DNA of 64,000 bases, taken from Paenibacillus mucilaginosus 3016 (GTDB lineage: Bacteria; Bacillota; Bacilli; Paenibacillales; NBRC-103111). The DNA is taken from assembly GCF_000250655.1 (NCBI RefSeq), contig NC_016935.1, forward strand, positions 5,846,001 through 5,910,000, given 5' to 3'. Below the pieces are notes generated by a model, which searched no databases, was not told the origin of the DNA, and was given only the letters and a program-made list of their open reading frames with translations. Of the stretch, positions 1-9,108 are shown piece after piece; position 1 is the first letter of the stretch, and every line of letters starts with the position of its first letter. A program made the translations under genes and the position numbers.

Positions 1-1523
1 TAAGACATCAGATTGATCATATCAATCTTGCTGCCGTGATTTTTGACCACCGTGTACATCGTGCCGCCGAACGGAGAGCCCCACTGCACTTTGCCTTCTT
101 CGAACGGCGTGCCCTTTACATAGTAGGCTCCCGTGGACCAGCCGGCGATCGAAATCTTGAGCCCGGCGCTGCGGGAAGCGATCTCGCTGTGCAGCGATGC
201 GATGATGCCGCTGATCTCCGCATCCTTGGTGCAGGAGAAGGCTGCCGCATCCCCTTTGTTGCAGACGCTCGAGCTCGACTCCCAGTCGATGTCCACACCT
301 GAGGCTCCGAGGTCGAGGGCCAGATCGACGACGCGCGGAGCGCTGAAGCGGGACCACTGGTCGCCCTGGCTGTAGGACCATCCTCCGACCGAGACCCAGA
401 CCTCCGTGCCGCGGGCCTTCAGCGCAGCTATCGCACTGCGCAGATCCTGAGACTGCTGGGCGGTGAACTTTTTCTGGCCGGTGGTCGCAGCCGCTCCTTC
501 CACGAATTCAAAGCCTGCGACCGCCTGATCGAACTGGTACGAGCCCTTGACATACGCCGTGTCGGGACGAGCAAACGATAGGTTGACGTTCGTGATGTAA
601 TTCGGGATATTCTCCGGCTTCAAGTCATAGATGCTCGTATTCCACGTGCTCGCATAGGCCACAAACCTGCGCGGGCCGGGCGGCGTCCCCGGACCCTGCC
701 CGGTCACTGCGGTCACGGAGGCGCTCGCGGAGGAAATATTGCCGGCGGCATCCTTCGCCTTCACCGTGAACGTATACGAGGTGCCGGCGGCCAGGCCGCT
801 GACTGTCGCGGACGTTCCGGTTACGGAAGCGGCAGGCGCCGAACCGCGGTACACCTCATAGCCGGTTACCCCCACGTTGTCGGTCGAAGCCGTCCAGCTC
901 AGCGTAACGGACGAGGAGGTGACGCCGTTCACCTTGAGGCCGGTCGGAGCGGTTGGGGCCGTCGAGTCGGCCGTGGATGCCGGACTCGTCGTGACGGTGA
1001 CGGCGGCGCTCGCCGCCGAGACATTGCCCGCGGCATCCTTTGCTTTCACCGTGAACGTGTACGGCGTATTCGCCGCGAGCCCTCCGACCGCCGCCGATGT
1101 GCCGGCAACAGCGGCCGCAAGCGCCCCACCCCGGTACACCTCATAGCCCGTTACGCCCACATTGTCCGAGGACGCGGCCCAGGCCAGCGTGACGGAGGAG
1201 GATGTCTTCGAGGATACGGTCACATTCGCCGGCACGGTCGGTGCCTGGGTGTCGGCTCCGCCGCCGTTGTCCCCGCCGGTGATGTCCTTCCACAGGGCGG
1301 GAACGTTCGGCGGCTCCCAGCCGGTCAGTGACGTATGATTCTGAAGGCATTGATACGACTTGCCGCTGTAGGTGACCTGGTCGCCCGCCTTGTAAGCGGT
1401 GTTCGCCTGCCAGGGCGCCGCCGCACCGAGGGTCTGAGCGGGGGCCAGTGGAATCAGGCTGAGCAGCAGGACGGCAATAAGAGCAAGAATCAGGGCTTTC
1501 GGCTTCGTGCGCTGCCGGATCAT
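1..1523 (-). CDS. Secreted GH18 chitinase with CBM5/12 and two FnIII modules (3' part outside window)
   Basis: Extracellular glycoside hydrolase family 18 enzyme, probably acting on chitin; only the first 507 codons are present. Order of parts: signal peptide (about residues 1-27), CBM5/12 chitin-binding module (about 31-76, AYKAGDQVTYSGKSYQC), a Gly/Asp linker, two near-identical fibronectin type III modules (about 88-172 and 179-262, each with DNVGVTGYEVYRG), then the GH18 barrel from about 270 (RFVAYAS, VWVSVGGWS). The active-site strand reads SGVDIDWE with the presumed acid Glu415; the family motif DxxDxDxE has Ser where the first Asp is expected. The ATG at 1523 has AAAGGAG 11 nt upstream; an in-frame ATG 27 nt earlier has a weaker site. 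The next gene on this strand lies upstream, past a 460-nt spacer with its own terminator, so the gene is probably monocistronic at its 5' side. Confidence 0.9.
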   Translation of the reverse strand, partial: MIRQRTKPKALILALIAVLLLSLIPLAPAQTLGAAAPWQANTAYKAGDQVTYSGKSYQCLQNHTSLTGWEPPNVPALWKDITGGDNGGGADTQAPTVPANVTVSSKTSSSVTLAWAASSDNVGVTGYEVYRGGALAAAVAGTSAAVGGLAANTPYTFTVKAKDAAGNVSAASAAVTVTTSPASTADSTAPTAPTGLKVNGVTSSSVTLSWTASTDNVGVTGYEVYRGSAPAASVTGTSATVSGLAAGTSYTFTVKAKDAAGNISSASASVTAVTGQGPGTPPGPRRFVAYASTWNTSIYDLKPENIPNYITNVNLSFARPDTAYVKGSYQFDQAVAGFEFVEGAAATTGQKKFTAQQSQDLRSAIAALKARGTEVWVSVGGWSYSQGDQWSRFSAPRVVDLALDLGASGVDIDWESSSSVCNKGDAAAFSCTKDAEISGIIASLHSEIASRSAGLKISIAGWSTGAYYVKGTPFEEGKVQWGSPFGGTMYTVVKNHGSKIDMINLMS

Positions 1524-1827
1524 GAAGGAACACGCTCCTTTGGGATTCATTTTGGGATTCCATATCTCATGGACCGCTCCTCTATTATTGGATAATTCCC
1601 CCAGATCTTTAAGGTGGAAATACCGACAATCAGGGGATAAATATCGCTCATCCGTGCTGCGGCCGGCCCGCCATTCCCCTGGTCCTCCAGCGTTCGTACG
1701 TGTTCCGGCAAATCGGAGCCAAGCCGGTACGAGCCCGCATCTCTAGACCTGCAGCTCCGAACTTTTGCATCTGCGAACCTCCACTTGCTAACCTGCAGCT
1801 CCGAACCTGCAATCTCCGAACCCATAT

Positions 1828-1877
1828 CTCTGAACCTGCTCCCCGAACCACCCTCTGAACCTGCTCCCCGAACCACC
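1828..1877. repeat. Perfect 25-bp tandem duplication
   Basis: Positions 1828-1852 and 1853-1877 are identical head-to-tail copies beginning CTCTGAACCTGCTCC. They form the youngest part of a longer series of degenerate repeats between the chitinase and helicase genes. No function is evident. Confidence 0.9.
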
Positions 1878-1891
1878 TTTTTACCCGCACC

Positions 1892-1918
1892 AAAAAAGCC
1901 CGGGATTTCTCCCGGACT
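1892..1918 (-). terminator. Rho-independent terminator after the DinG-like helicase
   Basis: On the minus strand AGTCCGGGA and TCCCGGGCT form a nine-pair stem (one G-U) with a five-base loop, followed by TTTTTT. It lies about 66 nt downstream of the helicase stop codon. Confidence 0.8.
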
Positions 1919-1983
1919 TCTGGAACCCATAACAATGTCATCGGCAGCCTCTGCCGGCCAATGGCCGATCAGCCTGCCTGCCC

Positions 1984-3964
1984 TTACCCCTGAAGCGCCT
2001 GCAGCTCCTTCAGCCGTACGCCCTGCGGCAGCACCGCTTCGATCCGCTCCCGAACCTGAGCGCTTTCGGGGCGCTGCTCGGCAAAGACCGCCACGATCCC
2101 CCGATCCTCGCGCGAGCGGATCAGCCGTCCGATCCCCTGCCGCAGCCTCAGCAGCATGTAAGGCAGCTCCACCTCTTCGAAAGGCGAGGCGGAGGCGGCC
2201 CGCTTCACCATGAAGACCGGATCATGCGGAGGGAACGGCAGCGACCAGATGATGACGTTCGAGAGCGACGGGCCCGGCACATCGAGGCCCTCCCACAGCG
2301 AGACGGCGCAGAGGACGCTCTCCTCGTCGGACTGGAACTCTTCGATGAGATGGCTGATCTCCGCATCGCCCTCGAAGAGGAAGCGCAGTCCGGCACAGCC
2401 CGGCTGGCCTGCGATCTCGCTCTTGAAGCGCCGCAGCTCCTCCTTCGTGGTGAAGAGCACGAGCGCCCGGCCCGCCGTCCGCTGGAGCAGCCGTGCGGCC
2501 GTACCGAGCTTCTCGCCGAAGGTCCCGCCCTCTGGCCAGACCGGGAACAAGGCTTCCATTTGGTCCTCGTAATCGTAAGGAGACGGCACGGAGAAGGACA
2601 GATAGCTGCGGATGCCGAGGCTGTCCGCCACATAGTCGAACGACCCGTCGACGGAGAGGGTCGCGGAGGAGAAGACGACCGGCATCTTCGCCGAGAACAC
2701 CTGCTCCCCGAGCACCTCCTTCACCGTGCGCGGCATCAGACAGAGCGTCAGCGCCTCTCCGGCGCCTTCCGCCCAGCAGATCAGCGTATCCGGGGAGTCG
2801 AAGAGGCGCAGCGCCCGCTGCATCATCTCGAGATGCTCCTCTACGATGCGCAGCTGGTACTCGTTCAAGGTGTAGAGCTCCCCCTCGAACACCAGCTCTT
2901 CCTCGATGGCGGTGAGCACGCTGCGGAAGCGGCCCACCTCCCGCAGCAGCGCGGGACTCAGCTCGATGCGCATGCGCTCGGAGCCCGGGATCGGCCGGGT
3001 CTGACGCTCCAGTTCGCGGAAAAGAACTTCACTGCCGTCGATCGCTTCGTCGATGAGCACCGCCAGCGTCTCGCGGATCTCCCCCTGCAGCAGCCGGACG
3101 ATCAGCTCTTCGAACACCGCATGCTTCAGCCGGTACGTCAGCGCCTTCTGGGCCGCCGTCTCGAGCAGGTGCCCTTCGTCGAAGACGACGGAGCTGTGCT
3201 CGGGCAGCAGCGGCAGCTGCCCTTCCCGCTTGCGGCTGTCGGCGGTCCACACATGCTCCATGTAGAAATCATGCGAGCAGATGATGACGTCCGCCGACCG
3301 CCGGTAATGATCGCGCGACAGCCGTCTGGCCGCAGCGGTGCCGCTTCTCGCACACGAAGCAGTCCTGGAAAGCGTCCCAGCCCACCCGGCCCCACTGTTC
3401 GTCGGTCAGGTGCGGATAATGCTTGCGGTCGCCGTAGGGGTGGAACGACTGCATCGCCCCATTCGTGCGGACGAAGTCCGGCAGCCCTTCAAAGACCTCC
3501 TCGAAGAGCTCGCCGTCCTCATCCCGGAACCGGGCTTCGTCGAGCTTCATGAGGCAGAGGTACTGGTCCGGCGACTTGCCGAGCCGGGCGTCGATCGCCA
3601 GATCCAGATGCTCGGCCAGCTTGGCGACATCTCCGCCCGGCTTCACAAGCTGCTCGATCAGCGACTCGTCCGCGCAGGCGATCACGGCAGGCTTGCGGGT
3701 ATATCTCGCATAGCAGACCGCATAGAGCAGGTAAGCGAGCGTCTTGCCCGTACCCACGCCCGCTTCCGCGAAGATGATCTTTTTGTCCGCATAGGCTTTC
3801 TCGAGCTGGAAAGCCATATAAATCTGCTCGTCGCGGACCTCGAAGCCCGCCTCGGGCAGGATATCGTAAAACACATCCGCCACCCATTCCCCTACCTGTG
3901 CGGCAAAGGGACGGGACGGATCAAACGCAAAAGGGTACCGCTCCACTATCAATCGTTCCTCCAT
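1984..3964 (-). pseudogene. DinG/XPD-type ATP-dependent helicase, frameshifted in the Fe-S region
   Basis: Superfamily 2 DNA helicase of the DinG group, resembling Bacillus YpvA; it would unwind DNA using ATP and an Fe-S cluster. The N-terminal part (3964 to about 3325) has Walker A AGVGTGKT and three cluster cysteines in CFVCEKRHRC. The reading then shifts: the continuation, in another frame, starts with DHYRRSADVIICSHDFYMEH, supplying the fourth cysteine, and runs to the stop at 1984 through VFDEGH (Walker B) and a C-terminal motif VI region (QGIGRLIRS). The break is a single extra base, or two missing bases, near 3321-3326 just after the CGQT codons. Apart from this the two parts make an apparently complete protein of about 660 residues, so the gene is either newly inactivated or affected by a sequence error. 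The terminator follows at 1892. Confidence 0.85.
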
Positions 3965-4028
3965 GACCTAAGAATCGTGCAACGGCTATGTATTCGACAC
4001 CCTGTACGGTCATCCCTGCCGAACAGGC

Positions 4029-4694
4029 TCAATCCTCCTCCAGTTCCTGCCGGTAGAGCCGGATGCACAGGTACCCGAAGATAAAAAACATAAGGTAGGT
4101 GGACAGCAGCAGCAGTTCCCCTACGAAATGGACGATAATATTCGAGAACCAGACCGAGCAGAAGGTGAGCACAAGCACAATACGGAACCGCTTTGACATC
4201 GCCGGCTGAACGTGCCTGCGCACCACCGTGAATCCGAGACGCAGGGACAGCATGGCGTAGGACATCAGGAAGATCAGGAACGCGAAGAACCACTCCTGAT
4301 GCATGATGCCGCTGGCCAATGCGATCGAAGCCCGGTCCATCTGGTAGTCGTTGACGATCATCGAGGTCACATTCTCCATAAAGACGGCAATGCCGTAAGA
4401 CAGCGTGACCATCATGAACGAATCGGTGCGGCTCAGCTTGAACAGCCGGTGCATACAGAGCGTGGCGACACCGATCTCCACAGGCGCATTCAGCATGTGA
4501 AAGTACTCATGGATCTCCATGAGCTGGATCAGCGCCCAGGACAACGGGGTCATCAGCCCGACCGTAATCAGCATGGGCTTCACATAGGTATGAAACTTGA
4601 TCCGGAAAAAGGCAAGAGCGAGCATAAATATACCGATCCAGGTGACGAAGAAGAAGGCGGCTAACGGCAAATTATCCAAGAGACTCTCTCCCAT
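4029..4694 (-). CDS. Integral membrane protein of unknown function, 221 aa
   Basis: Polytopic inner-membrane protein with about six or seven hydrophobic segments spread over its length, for example near residues 10-30, 38-58, 93-115, 125-155, 168-188 and 192-212. Short basic loops (RRHVQPAMSKRFR) separate the C-terminal segments, and the protein ends in an acidic tail (QELEED). I recognise no catalytic or transport motif. The general appearance recalls membrane domains of sensor kinases, but there is no kinase part. There is no strong ribosome-binding site before the ATG at 4694, so the start is uncertain. It lies 64 nt downstream of nothing co-directional except the helicase that follows, and may be its own unit. 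Confidence 0.7.
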   Translation of the reverse strand: MGESLLDNLPLAAFFFVTWIGIFMLALAFFRIKFHTYVKPMLITVGLMTPLSWALIQLMEIHEYFHMLNAPVEIGVATLCMHRLFKLSRTDSFMMVTLSYGIAVFMENVTSMIVNDYQMDRASIALASGIMHQEWFFAFLIFLMSYAMLSLRLGFTVVRRHVQPAMSKRFRIVLVLTFCSVWFSNIIVHFVGELLLLSTYLMFFIFGYLCIRLYRQELEED

Positions 4695-4851
4695 TGAATT
4701 CAGAGTTATGAGTCTTAAGGCATGTATATATGCGACTATAAGACCCTGGTAAGGATATTATTCGACATGATTCTATGAAATCCTCTTCCGAGGTCTCCAA
4801 AATTCGTCCCATATTTATCCTCTACCCTACCCTCTTCCCCGAGACCGGCTG

Positions 4852-5097
4852 CTATGAACCTTCCTTGCCCGGAATTCCCTCGACCGGCACCCATTCATAC
4901 AGTGACCTGACCTCGCAGCCCAGCGTGTCGGCGATGGATACGGCCACCTGCAGCGGCATGATCCTTGTCATGCTGATATAATCATACAGCTTCTCCGGCT
5001 TGTAGAACAATTTGCCGGCCAGCTCCTCCACCTTCAGTCCCCTCTCGTTCAACCGCTCCTGCAGCAGACAGGCCCGGGCCTCCAGTTTCAACGCCAT
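4852..5097 (-). CDS. Small Xre/Cro-type helix-turn-helix protein
   Basis: An 81-residue protein made almost wholly of a Cro/CI-type helix-turn-helix: a first helix (LLQERLNERGLKVEELAGKL), a recognition region (YKPEKLYDYISMTR) and the typical tail VAVSIADTLGCEVRSLYEW. Likely a DNA-binding regulator; the target is unknown. Start choice is open: a perfect AAAGGAGG lies only two bases before the ATG at 5097, but eight bases before a TTG at 5091 (codon 3), so translation may really begin at the TTG. It stands alone between a membrane protein gene and a repeat-rich spacer. Confidence 0.8.
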   Translation of the reverse strand: MALKLEARACLLQERLNERGLKVEELAGKLFYKPEKLYDYISMTRIMPLQVAVSIADTLGCEVRSLYEWVPVEGIPGKEGS

Positions 5098-5137
5098 CTC
5101 CTCCTTTCACCTGCTTCCCTTCGGCTACCCTTCGTTA

Positions 5138-5214
5138 CCGGCTTACCTTCATTGCGCGGCTTCCCTTCCTTACCCGGCTTCCCTTCATTGCCCGGCTTCC
5201 CGCTTTACCCGGCT
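5138..5214. repeat. Short tandem repeats, unit about 17-19 bp
   Basis: Five imperfect head-to-tail units start with CCGGCTTCCC or a close variant (CCGGCTTACCTTCATTGC, CGGCTTCCCTTCCTTAC, CCGGCTTCCCTTCATTGC, CCGGCTTCCCGCTTTAC, CCGGCTCCC). They lie just upstream of the Xre-type gene on its 5' side, so they could affect its promoter or leader. Confidence 0.8.
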
Positions 5215-5318
5215 CCCATCTTGTGCCGCTCTAACCTTAACCTTTCCATTGTTTCCAGCCTCGGAAGAATTATCCTTCCCCTTATGCCCTCTTGCCCCCT
5301 ACGGATTCGCACATACCC

Positions 5319-5348
5319 AAAAAGACGGCACCGCCGGGATGCCGTCTT
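5319..5348 (-). terminator. Terminator of the oligopeptide ABC operon
   Basis: Perfect nine-base arms AAGACGGCA and TGCCGTCTT with a nine-base loop. Read on the minus strand the stem is followed by TTTTTGGG. It lies about 87 nt beyond the last permease gene. Confidence 0.85.
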
Positions 5349-5434
5349 CCGTCTATCGCTGTGTTGTCTATAGCTGGGTTATCTATTGCTGTGCTCCATT
5401 TCCGTAAGGATTGTCTCCTCCACCGGCCGAAGGC

Positions 5435-6313
5435 TTACTTGGCGTCGAGCGCACTGCGCAGGCCGTCCCCGATGAAGTTGAAGGACATGATCGTAAGGAA
5501 GATCATAAAGCCGGGGATAAAAGGAAGCCACGGCGCTTTCATCAGAATCGTCAGATTCTGGGCGCTCTGCAGCAGGTTGCCCCAGCTTGCGGCCGGAGGC
5601 TGAATGCCAAGGCCGAGGTAGCTCAGCGTCGATTCGGTGAGAATCATCGTGCCCATCTGCAGCGTGGCGGAGATGATCACCGGTGCGAGGCTGTTCGGCA
5701 GGATGTGGACGAAGATGATCCTCGCATCCGACATCCCGATCGTCCGGGCCGCCTCGACGAACTCCCGGTTTTTCACCGTCAGAATCTGGCCGCGGAGCAG
5801 CCGCGCCTTGCTCATCCAGCCGAAGACCACGAACACGAGGATGATATTGAACAGGCTCGGCCGCAGCAGGGTCACCACGGCGATCATGACGAACAGGGAC
5901 GGGAAGGCGAGCATCATATCGACGAAGCGCATGAGCACGGCATCGACCCGGCCGCCGTAATAGCCGGCCAGTGACCCGACCGTGACGCCGATGATGACAT
6001 TGAGCACGACGGAGACGATGCCCACCGACAGCGACACCCGGGCCCCGTAGAGTACACGGGAGAACAGGTCCCGGCCGAGATCGTCGGTGCCGAACCAGTG
6101 CGCTGCGCTCGGCGGCTTGAGCCGGTTCAGCAGATCCTGCTCCGCCGGGTCGTGAGGGGCGATAACCGGCGCCAGCAGCGCCAGCAGGACCAGAATGATC
6201 ATGATGACCAGGGACGCCATCGCCATCTTGTTGCGCTTGAACCGGGCCCAAGCCCGGTTTTCCTTCTTGGACGGGGCCGCCCCCGGCGGGACAGCTCCAA
6301 TGGCTGCTTCCAT
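5435..6313 (-). CDS. Oligopeptide/dipeptide ABC transporter permease (DppC/OppC type)
   Basis: Membrane permease of a peptide-type ABC importer, 292 residues, the usual length for this family. A short cytoplasmic N-terminus is followed by TM1 (about 32-54), the periplasmic HWFGTDDLGRDLFSRVLYGAR signature region, and the binding-protein-dependent transport domain, with the EAA-like loop (EFVEAARTIGMSDARIIFVHILPN) that contacts the ATPase. Last gene of a five-gene operon; its ATG is four bases after the stop of the partner permease and is preceded by AAGGGG. Substrate class (oligopeptide, dipeptide or nickel) cannot be told from the permease. Confidence 0.92.
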   Translation of the reverse strand: MEAAIGAVPPGAAPSKKENRAWARFKRNKMAMASLVIMIILVLLALLAPVIAPHDPAEQDLLNRLKPPSAAHWFGTDDLGRDLFSRVLYGARVSLSVGIVSVVLNVIIGVTVGSLAGYYGGRVDAVLMRFVDMMLAFPSLFVMIAVVTLLRPSLFNIILVFVVFGWMSKARLLRGQILTVKNREFVEAARTIGMSDARIIFVHILPNSLAPVIISATLQMGTMILTESTLSYLGLGIQPPAASWGNLLQSAQNLTILMKAPWLPFIPGFMIFLTIMSFNFIGDGLRSALDAK

Positions 6314-6317
6314 AAGA

Positions 6318-7289
6318 CTACCCCTTCGCTTCTTTAGTCGTATAGCTGACGCGCGGATCCAGCAGCGCGTACGAGATATCGGCGAGTATGCTGCCGAATA
6401 CGTAGAGGAAGGCCGAGATCGTCGTGATGGCGAAGATCACCGGATAATCCCGCTGGAATGCCGCCTCCGTGAAGAGGCGGCCCATGCCGGGGATGGAGAA
6501 GATCGTCTCGACGATCAGCGTGCCGGCGAACAGCCCCGGCAGGGACAGGCCGAAGAGCGTCGCCAGCGGAATCAGCGCGTTGCGCAGGCCGTGCACCCCG
6601 AGCACCCTGGCGTCCCGCAGGCCCTTGGCCTGCCCTGTGCGCATGTAATCCTGGTTGATAACCTCGAGCATGCTCGATCGGACATACCGGGTCCAGACGG
6701 CCACTTCGCCGCAGACGATCGTGAACAGCGGCAGCACCAGATGCTGCAGCCGATCGGTCAAGGAGAAGCTGCCGCCCACGGTCTGCAGGCCGCCGGATGG
6801 CAGCACGCCGAGCTTCACCGAGAAGAACATGATGAGCATCAGCCCGAGCCAGAAGGCGGGCACCGACATGCCCACGAAGGTCATGGACGAGACGAACCGG
6901 TCAAGCCGCGAATCCACCCGCAGCGCGCACAGGATGCCGAGCGGCAGGGCGATCAGCAGCGAGATCGCCATGCTCGTGACTGTCAGCAGCAGGGTATTCG
7001 GCAGGCGGTCGAGAATCAGGTCGCTCACCGGCTGATTCTTGAGGAAGGAGGTGCCGAAGTCGCCGGTGACCATGCCGCTGACCCATTTCCAGTACTGGAC
7101 ATACAGCGGCTGGTCGAGCCCGTAGGTACGGACCATGTTTTCCTTATCGGCCGTCTTGATGGTCGGGTCCTCCATGAACGCCGACAGCGGGCTGCCCGGC
7201 GCCATGTGGATGATGGCGAACGAAATGATCGTGATGCCGATGAGGATCGGTATCGCATTAAGAAGTCGCTGCAGCACGTAGCGGGACAC
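6318..7289 (-). CDS. Oligopeptide/dipeptide ABC transporter permease (DppB/OppB type)
   Basis: Partner permease of the same importer, 323 residues. It starts with the typical MSRYVLQRLLNAIPILIGIT membrane segment, has the N-terminal TMP domain and the transport domain with the cytoplasmic loop DYMRTGQAKGLRDARVLGVHG, and ends in a last membrane segment plus LLDPRVSY, the classical DppB tail. Translation starts at GTG 7289, five bases after a good GGAGGGG. It is 45 nt downstream of the binding-protein gene and four bases upstream of the second permease, so co-transcribed. Confidence 0.92.
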   Translation of the reverse strand: MSRYVLQRLLNAIPILIGITIISFAIIHMAPGSPLSAFMEDPTIKTADKENMVRTYGLDQPLYVQYWKWVSGMVTGDFGTSFLKNQPVSDLILDRLPNTLLLTVTSMAISLLIALPLGILCALRVDSRLDRFVSSMTFVGMSVPAFWLGLMLIMFFSVKLGVLPSGGLQTVGGSFSLTDRLQHLVLPLFTIVCGEVAVWTRYVRSSMLEVINQDYMRTGQAKGLRDARVLGVHGLRNALIPLATLFGLSLPGLFAGTLIVETIFSIPGMGRLFTEAAFQRDYPVIFAITTISAFLYVFGSILADISYALLDPRVSYTTKEAKG

Positions 7290-7334
7290 GGGATCCCCTC
7301 CTGTCGGTCGTAGTAGAGCGGTCCGTACCTCTTC

Positions 7335-8987
7335 TTACTTCGTGAAGTACCATTTCTCCACTTCCCTCAAGGAATCGCGCGCCGGGTTGAATCCTTCGAG
7401 GTTCGCCGGGTACGCGACCGTGGTCGTCGGGGAATACAGGAACGTGTACGGCTGGTCCTCGGCGATCAGCGCGTCGATCTTGCCGAGGAGCTCCTTGCGC
7501 TTGTTCGTATCGAAGGTCTGCAGATCCTCGTCGATCAGCTTGTCGACTTCCGGATTCTTGTACGTGACATTATTGAGCCCGTGCTCGATCTCGGCGGAAT
7601 GCCAGATGCCCTTCGGGTTCGGGTCGCCGCTAATGTTCCAGCCGTAGAAGATCGACTCGAACTGCTTGCTCTGGAAGTTCTTCGAGAAGGCCGAGCCTTC
7701 CACTACCCGCGGCTGCACCGAGATTCCGATTTTTTTCAGCTGCTGCTGGATGACCGTGACGGCCTTCTCGCGCACCTTGTTGCCCTGGTTCACCTGCATC
7801 TCGAACTCGAACTTCTTGCCGTCCTTGTCGAGGATCGTATCGCCGTCCGAATCCTTCCAGCCGGCTTCGGCGAGCATCGCTTTGGCCTTCTCGGCATCGA
7901 ACGGGAACTTCGGCACGTTCTCCGTATAGCTCCAGTAGGTCGGCGGCGTCTGGCTGTGGACGATCACCCCCTGGCCCTCCTGCACCCCGTCGACGATCCC
8001 CTGCCGGTCGATGGCCATCGTCAGCGCCTGGCGCACCTTCTTGTCCTGGAACAGCGGGTTGGTCAGATTCCATGCGACATAGAGATAGGTCGAGGATTTG
8101 ATCCCCTTCTGGAGCTTGATCTTGCCCGACGTCTTCGCATACTGCTCGATGACGGCCAGGTTGTCCGCCGGCACCGTACTGGCATTGACTTCCCCGGTCT
8201 GCAGCTGCGCCATGATGGAATTGGCGTCCGGAATGATTTTCACCGTTACCTTCTCGACAGCCGGCTTGCCGCCGTAGTAATTCTCGTTGCGCACCAGACG
8301 CAGGTACTGCCCCTGCTTCCATTCCTCGAGCTTGTAGGGGCCCGAGCCGACCGGCTGCTTGATGAACGGTGCCTTGTCCATGTCCTTGACCGGGGTCTCG
8401 CCCAGAATGTGCTTCGGCAGAATGTTATAGGCCATGAGGTCGATGAAGCTCGCGAAAGGCTGCTTGAACGTGAACTTGATCGTCGCCTCGTCGACCTTCT
8501 CGACTTTGGCCAGCTGTTCGAAGACCCCTTTGCGCGGACCTTTATAGTCCGGACTCAAGGCGACATTATAAGTAAAAACGACATCGTCGGCCGTGACCGG
8601 TTGGCCGTCCGTGTACTTGGCGTCGGTGCGGATCTTCACGGTCATCTCCTTCTTATCTTCCGAAAAAGTGGGCTGGCCGACCGCCAGGTCCGGATCGAGG
8701 TCCTGCTTCGTGCTGTAGTGGTACAGCGAGCTTGTCACGAGATCGTTGATCTCGCTGGATGTCGTCGTCGTGGCCCACAGATCGCTGAAGCCCTGCGGAT
8801 CGGACAGGTAGGCCCAGATGATCTCGCCGCCGTCCGTTTTCTCCTTCTTGGCTTCGGCTGCAGGGGGCGTCTGTTCCCCGGCAGGCGGAGCCGTTGTATT
8901 CTCGCCGGACGTACAGGCGGACAGGAGCACGGCGGCGGACAGGAGGGCGGACAAAGCGGCGGCAGGACGGGAAGAACGAAGTTTCAT
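7335..8987 (-). CDS. Peptide-binding lipoprotein, SBP family 5
   Basis: Extracytoplasmic solute-binding protein of the DppA/OppA family, delivering peptides to the permeases encoded downstream. A lipoprotein signal ends in LLSAC (lipidated Cys25 from the chosen start); a Thr/Pro/Glu-rich linker follows, then the bilobed SBP5 domain with the hallmark TDGQPVTADDVVFTYN. Length (about 550 residues) is normal. The start at 8987 (third codon of the longest frame) is preferred because AGGAGA lies seven bases upstream. Third gene of the operon, after the two ATPase genes. Confidence 0.92.
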   Translation of the reverse strand: MKLRSSRPAAALSALLSAAVLLSACTSGENTTAPPAGEQTPPAAEAKKEKTDGGEIIWAYLSDPQGFSDLWATTTTSSEINDLVTSSLYHYSTKQDLDPDLAVGQPTFSEDKKEMTVKIRTDAKYTDGQPVTADDVVFTYNVALSPDYKGPRKGVFEQLAKVEKVDEATIKFTFKQPFASFIDLMAYNILPKHILGETPVKDMDKAPFIKQPVGSGPYKLEEWKQGQYLRLVRNENYYGGKPAVEKVTVKIIPDANSIMAQLQTGEVNASTVPADNLAVIEQYAKTSGKIKLQKGIKSSTYLYVAWNLTNPLFQDKKVRQALTMAIDRQGIVDGVQEGQGVIVHSQTPPTYWSYTENVPKFPFDAEKAKAMLAEAGWKDSDGDTILDKDGKKFEFEMQVNQGNKVREKAVTVIQQQLKKIGISVQPRVVEGSAFSKNFQSKQFESIFYGWNISGDPNPKGIWHSAEIEHGLNNVTYKNPEVDKLIDEDLQTFDTNKRKELLGKIDALIAEDQPYTFLYSPTTTVAYPANLEGFNPARDSLREVEKWYFTK

Positions 8988-9108
8988 GAACATGTCTCCT
9001 ATCTATGTATGAATGGGGTATAGCTCGCGGATACAGACGGGCAACGGTTCTCACGGCAGCCTGGTGTGGTGATGGGATCAGGAGTGTGCAGCGCATCCAT
9101 GTCCGGAT

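Larger units (their letters stand above)
1524..1983. other. Intergenic spacer with irregular GAACCTGC-rich repeats
   Basis: I see no convincing gene in these 460 bases. From about 1740 to 1880 the sequence is built of short related words (CTGCAGCTCCGAAC, CTGCGAACCTCC, GAACCTGC) that look like decayed tandem copies. The cleanest part is a perfect 25-bp duplication, listed separately. The helicase terminator sits at the right end. Confidence 0.6.

Noticed and set aside
7581..9023. Long plus-strand open frame of 480 codons opposite the peptide-binding protein
   Set aside because: High GC in third positions opens the opposite strand; the product is Arg/Leu/His-rich without family features, while the minus strand gives a clear SBP5 lipoprotein.
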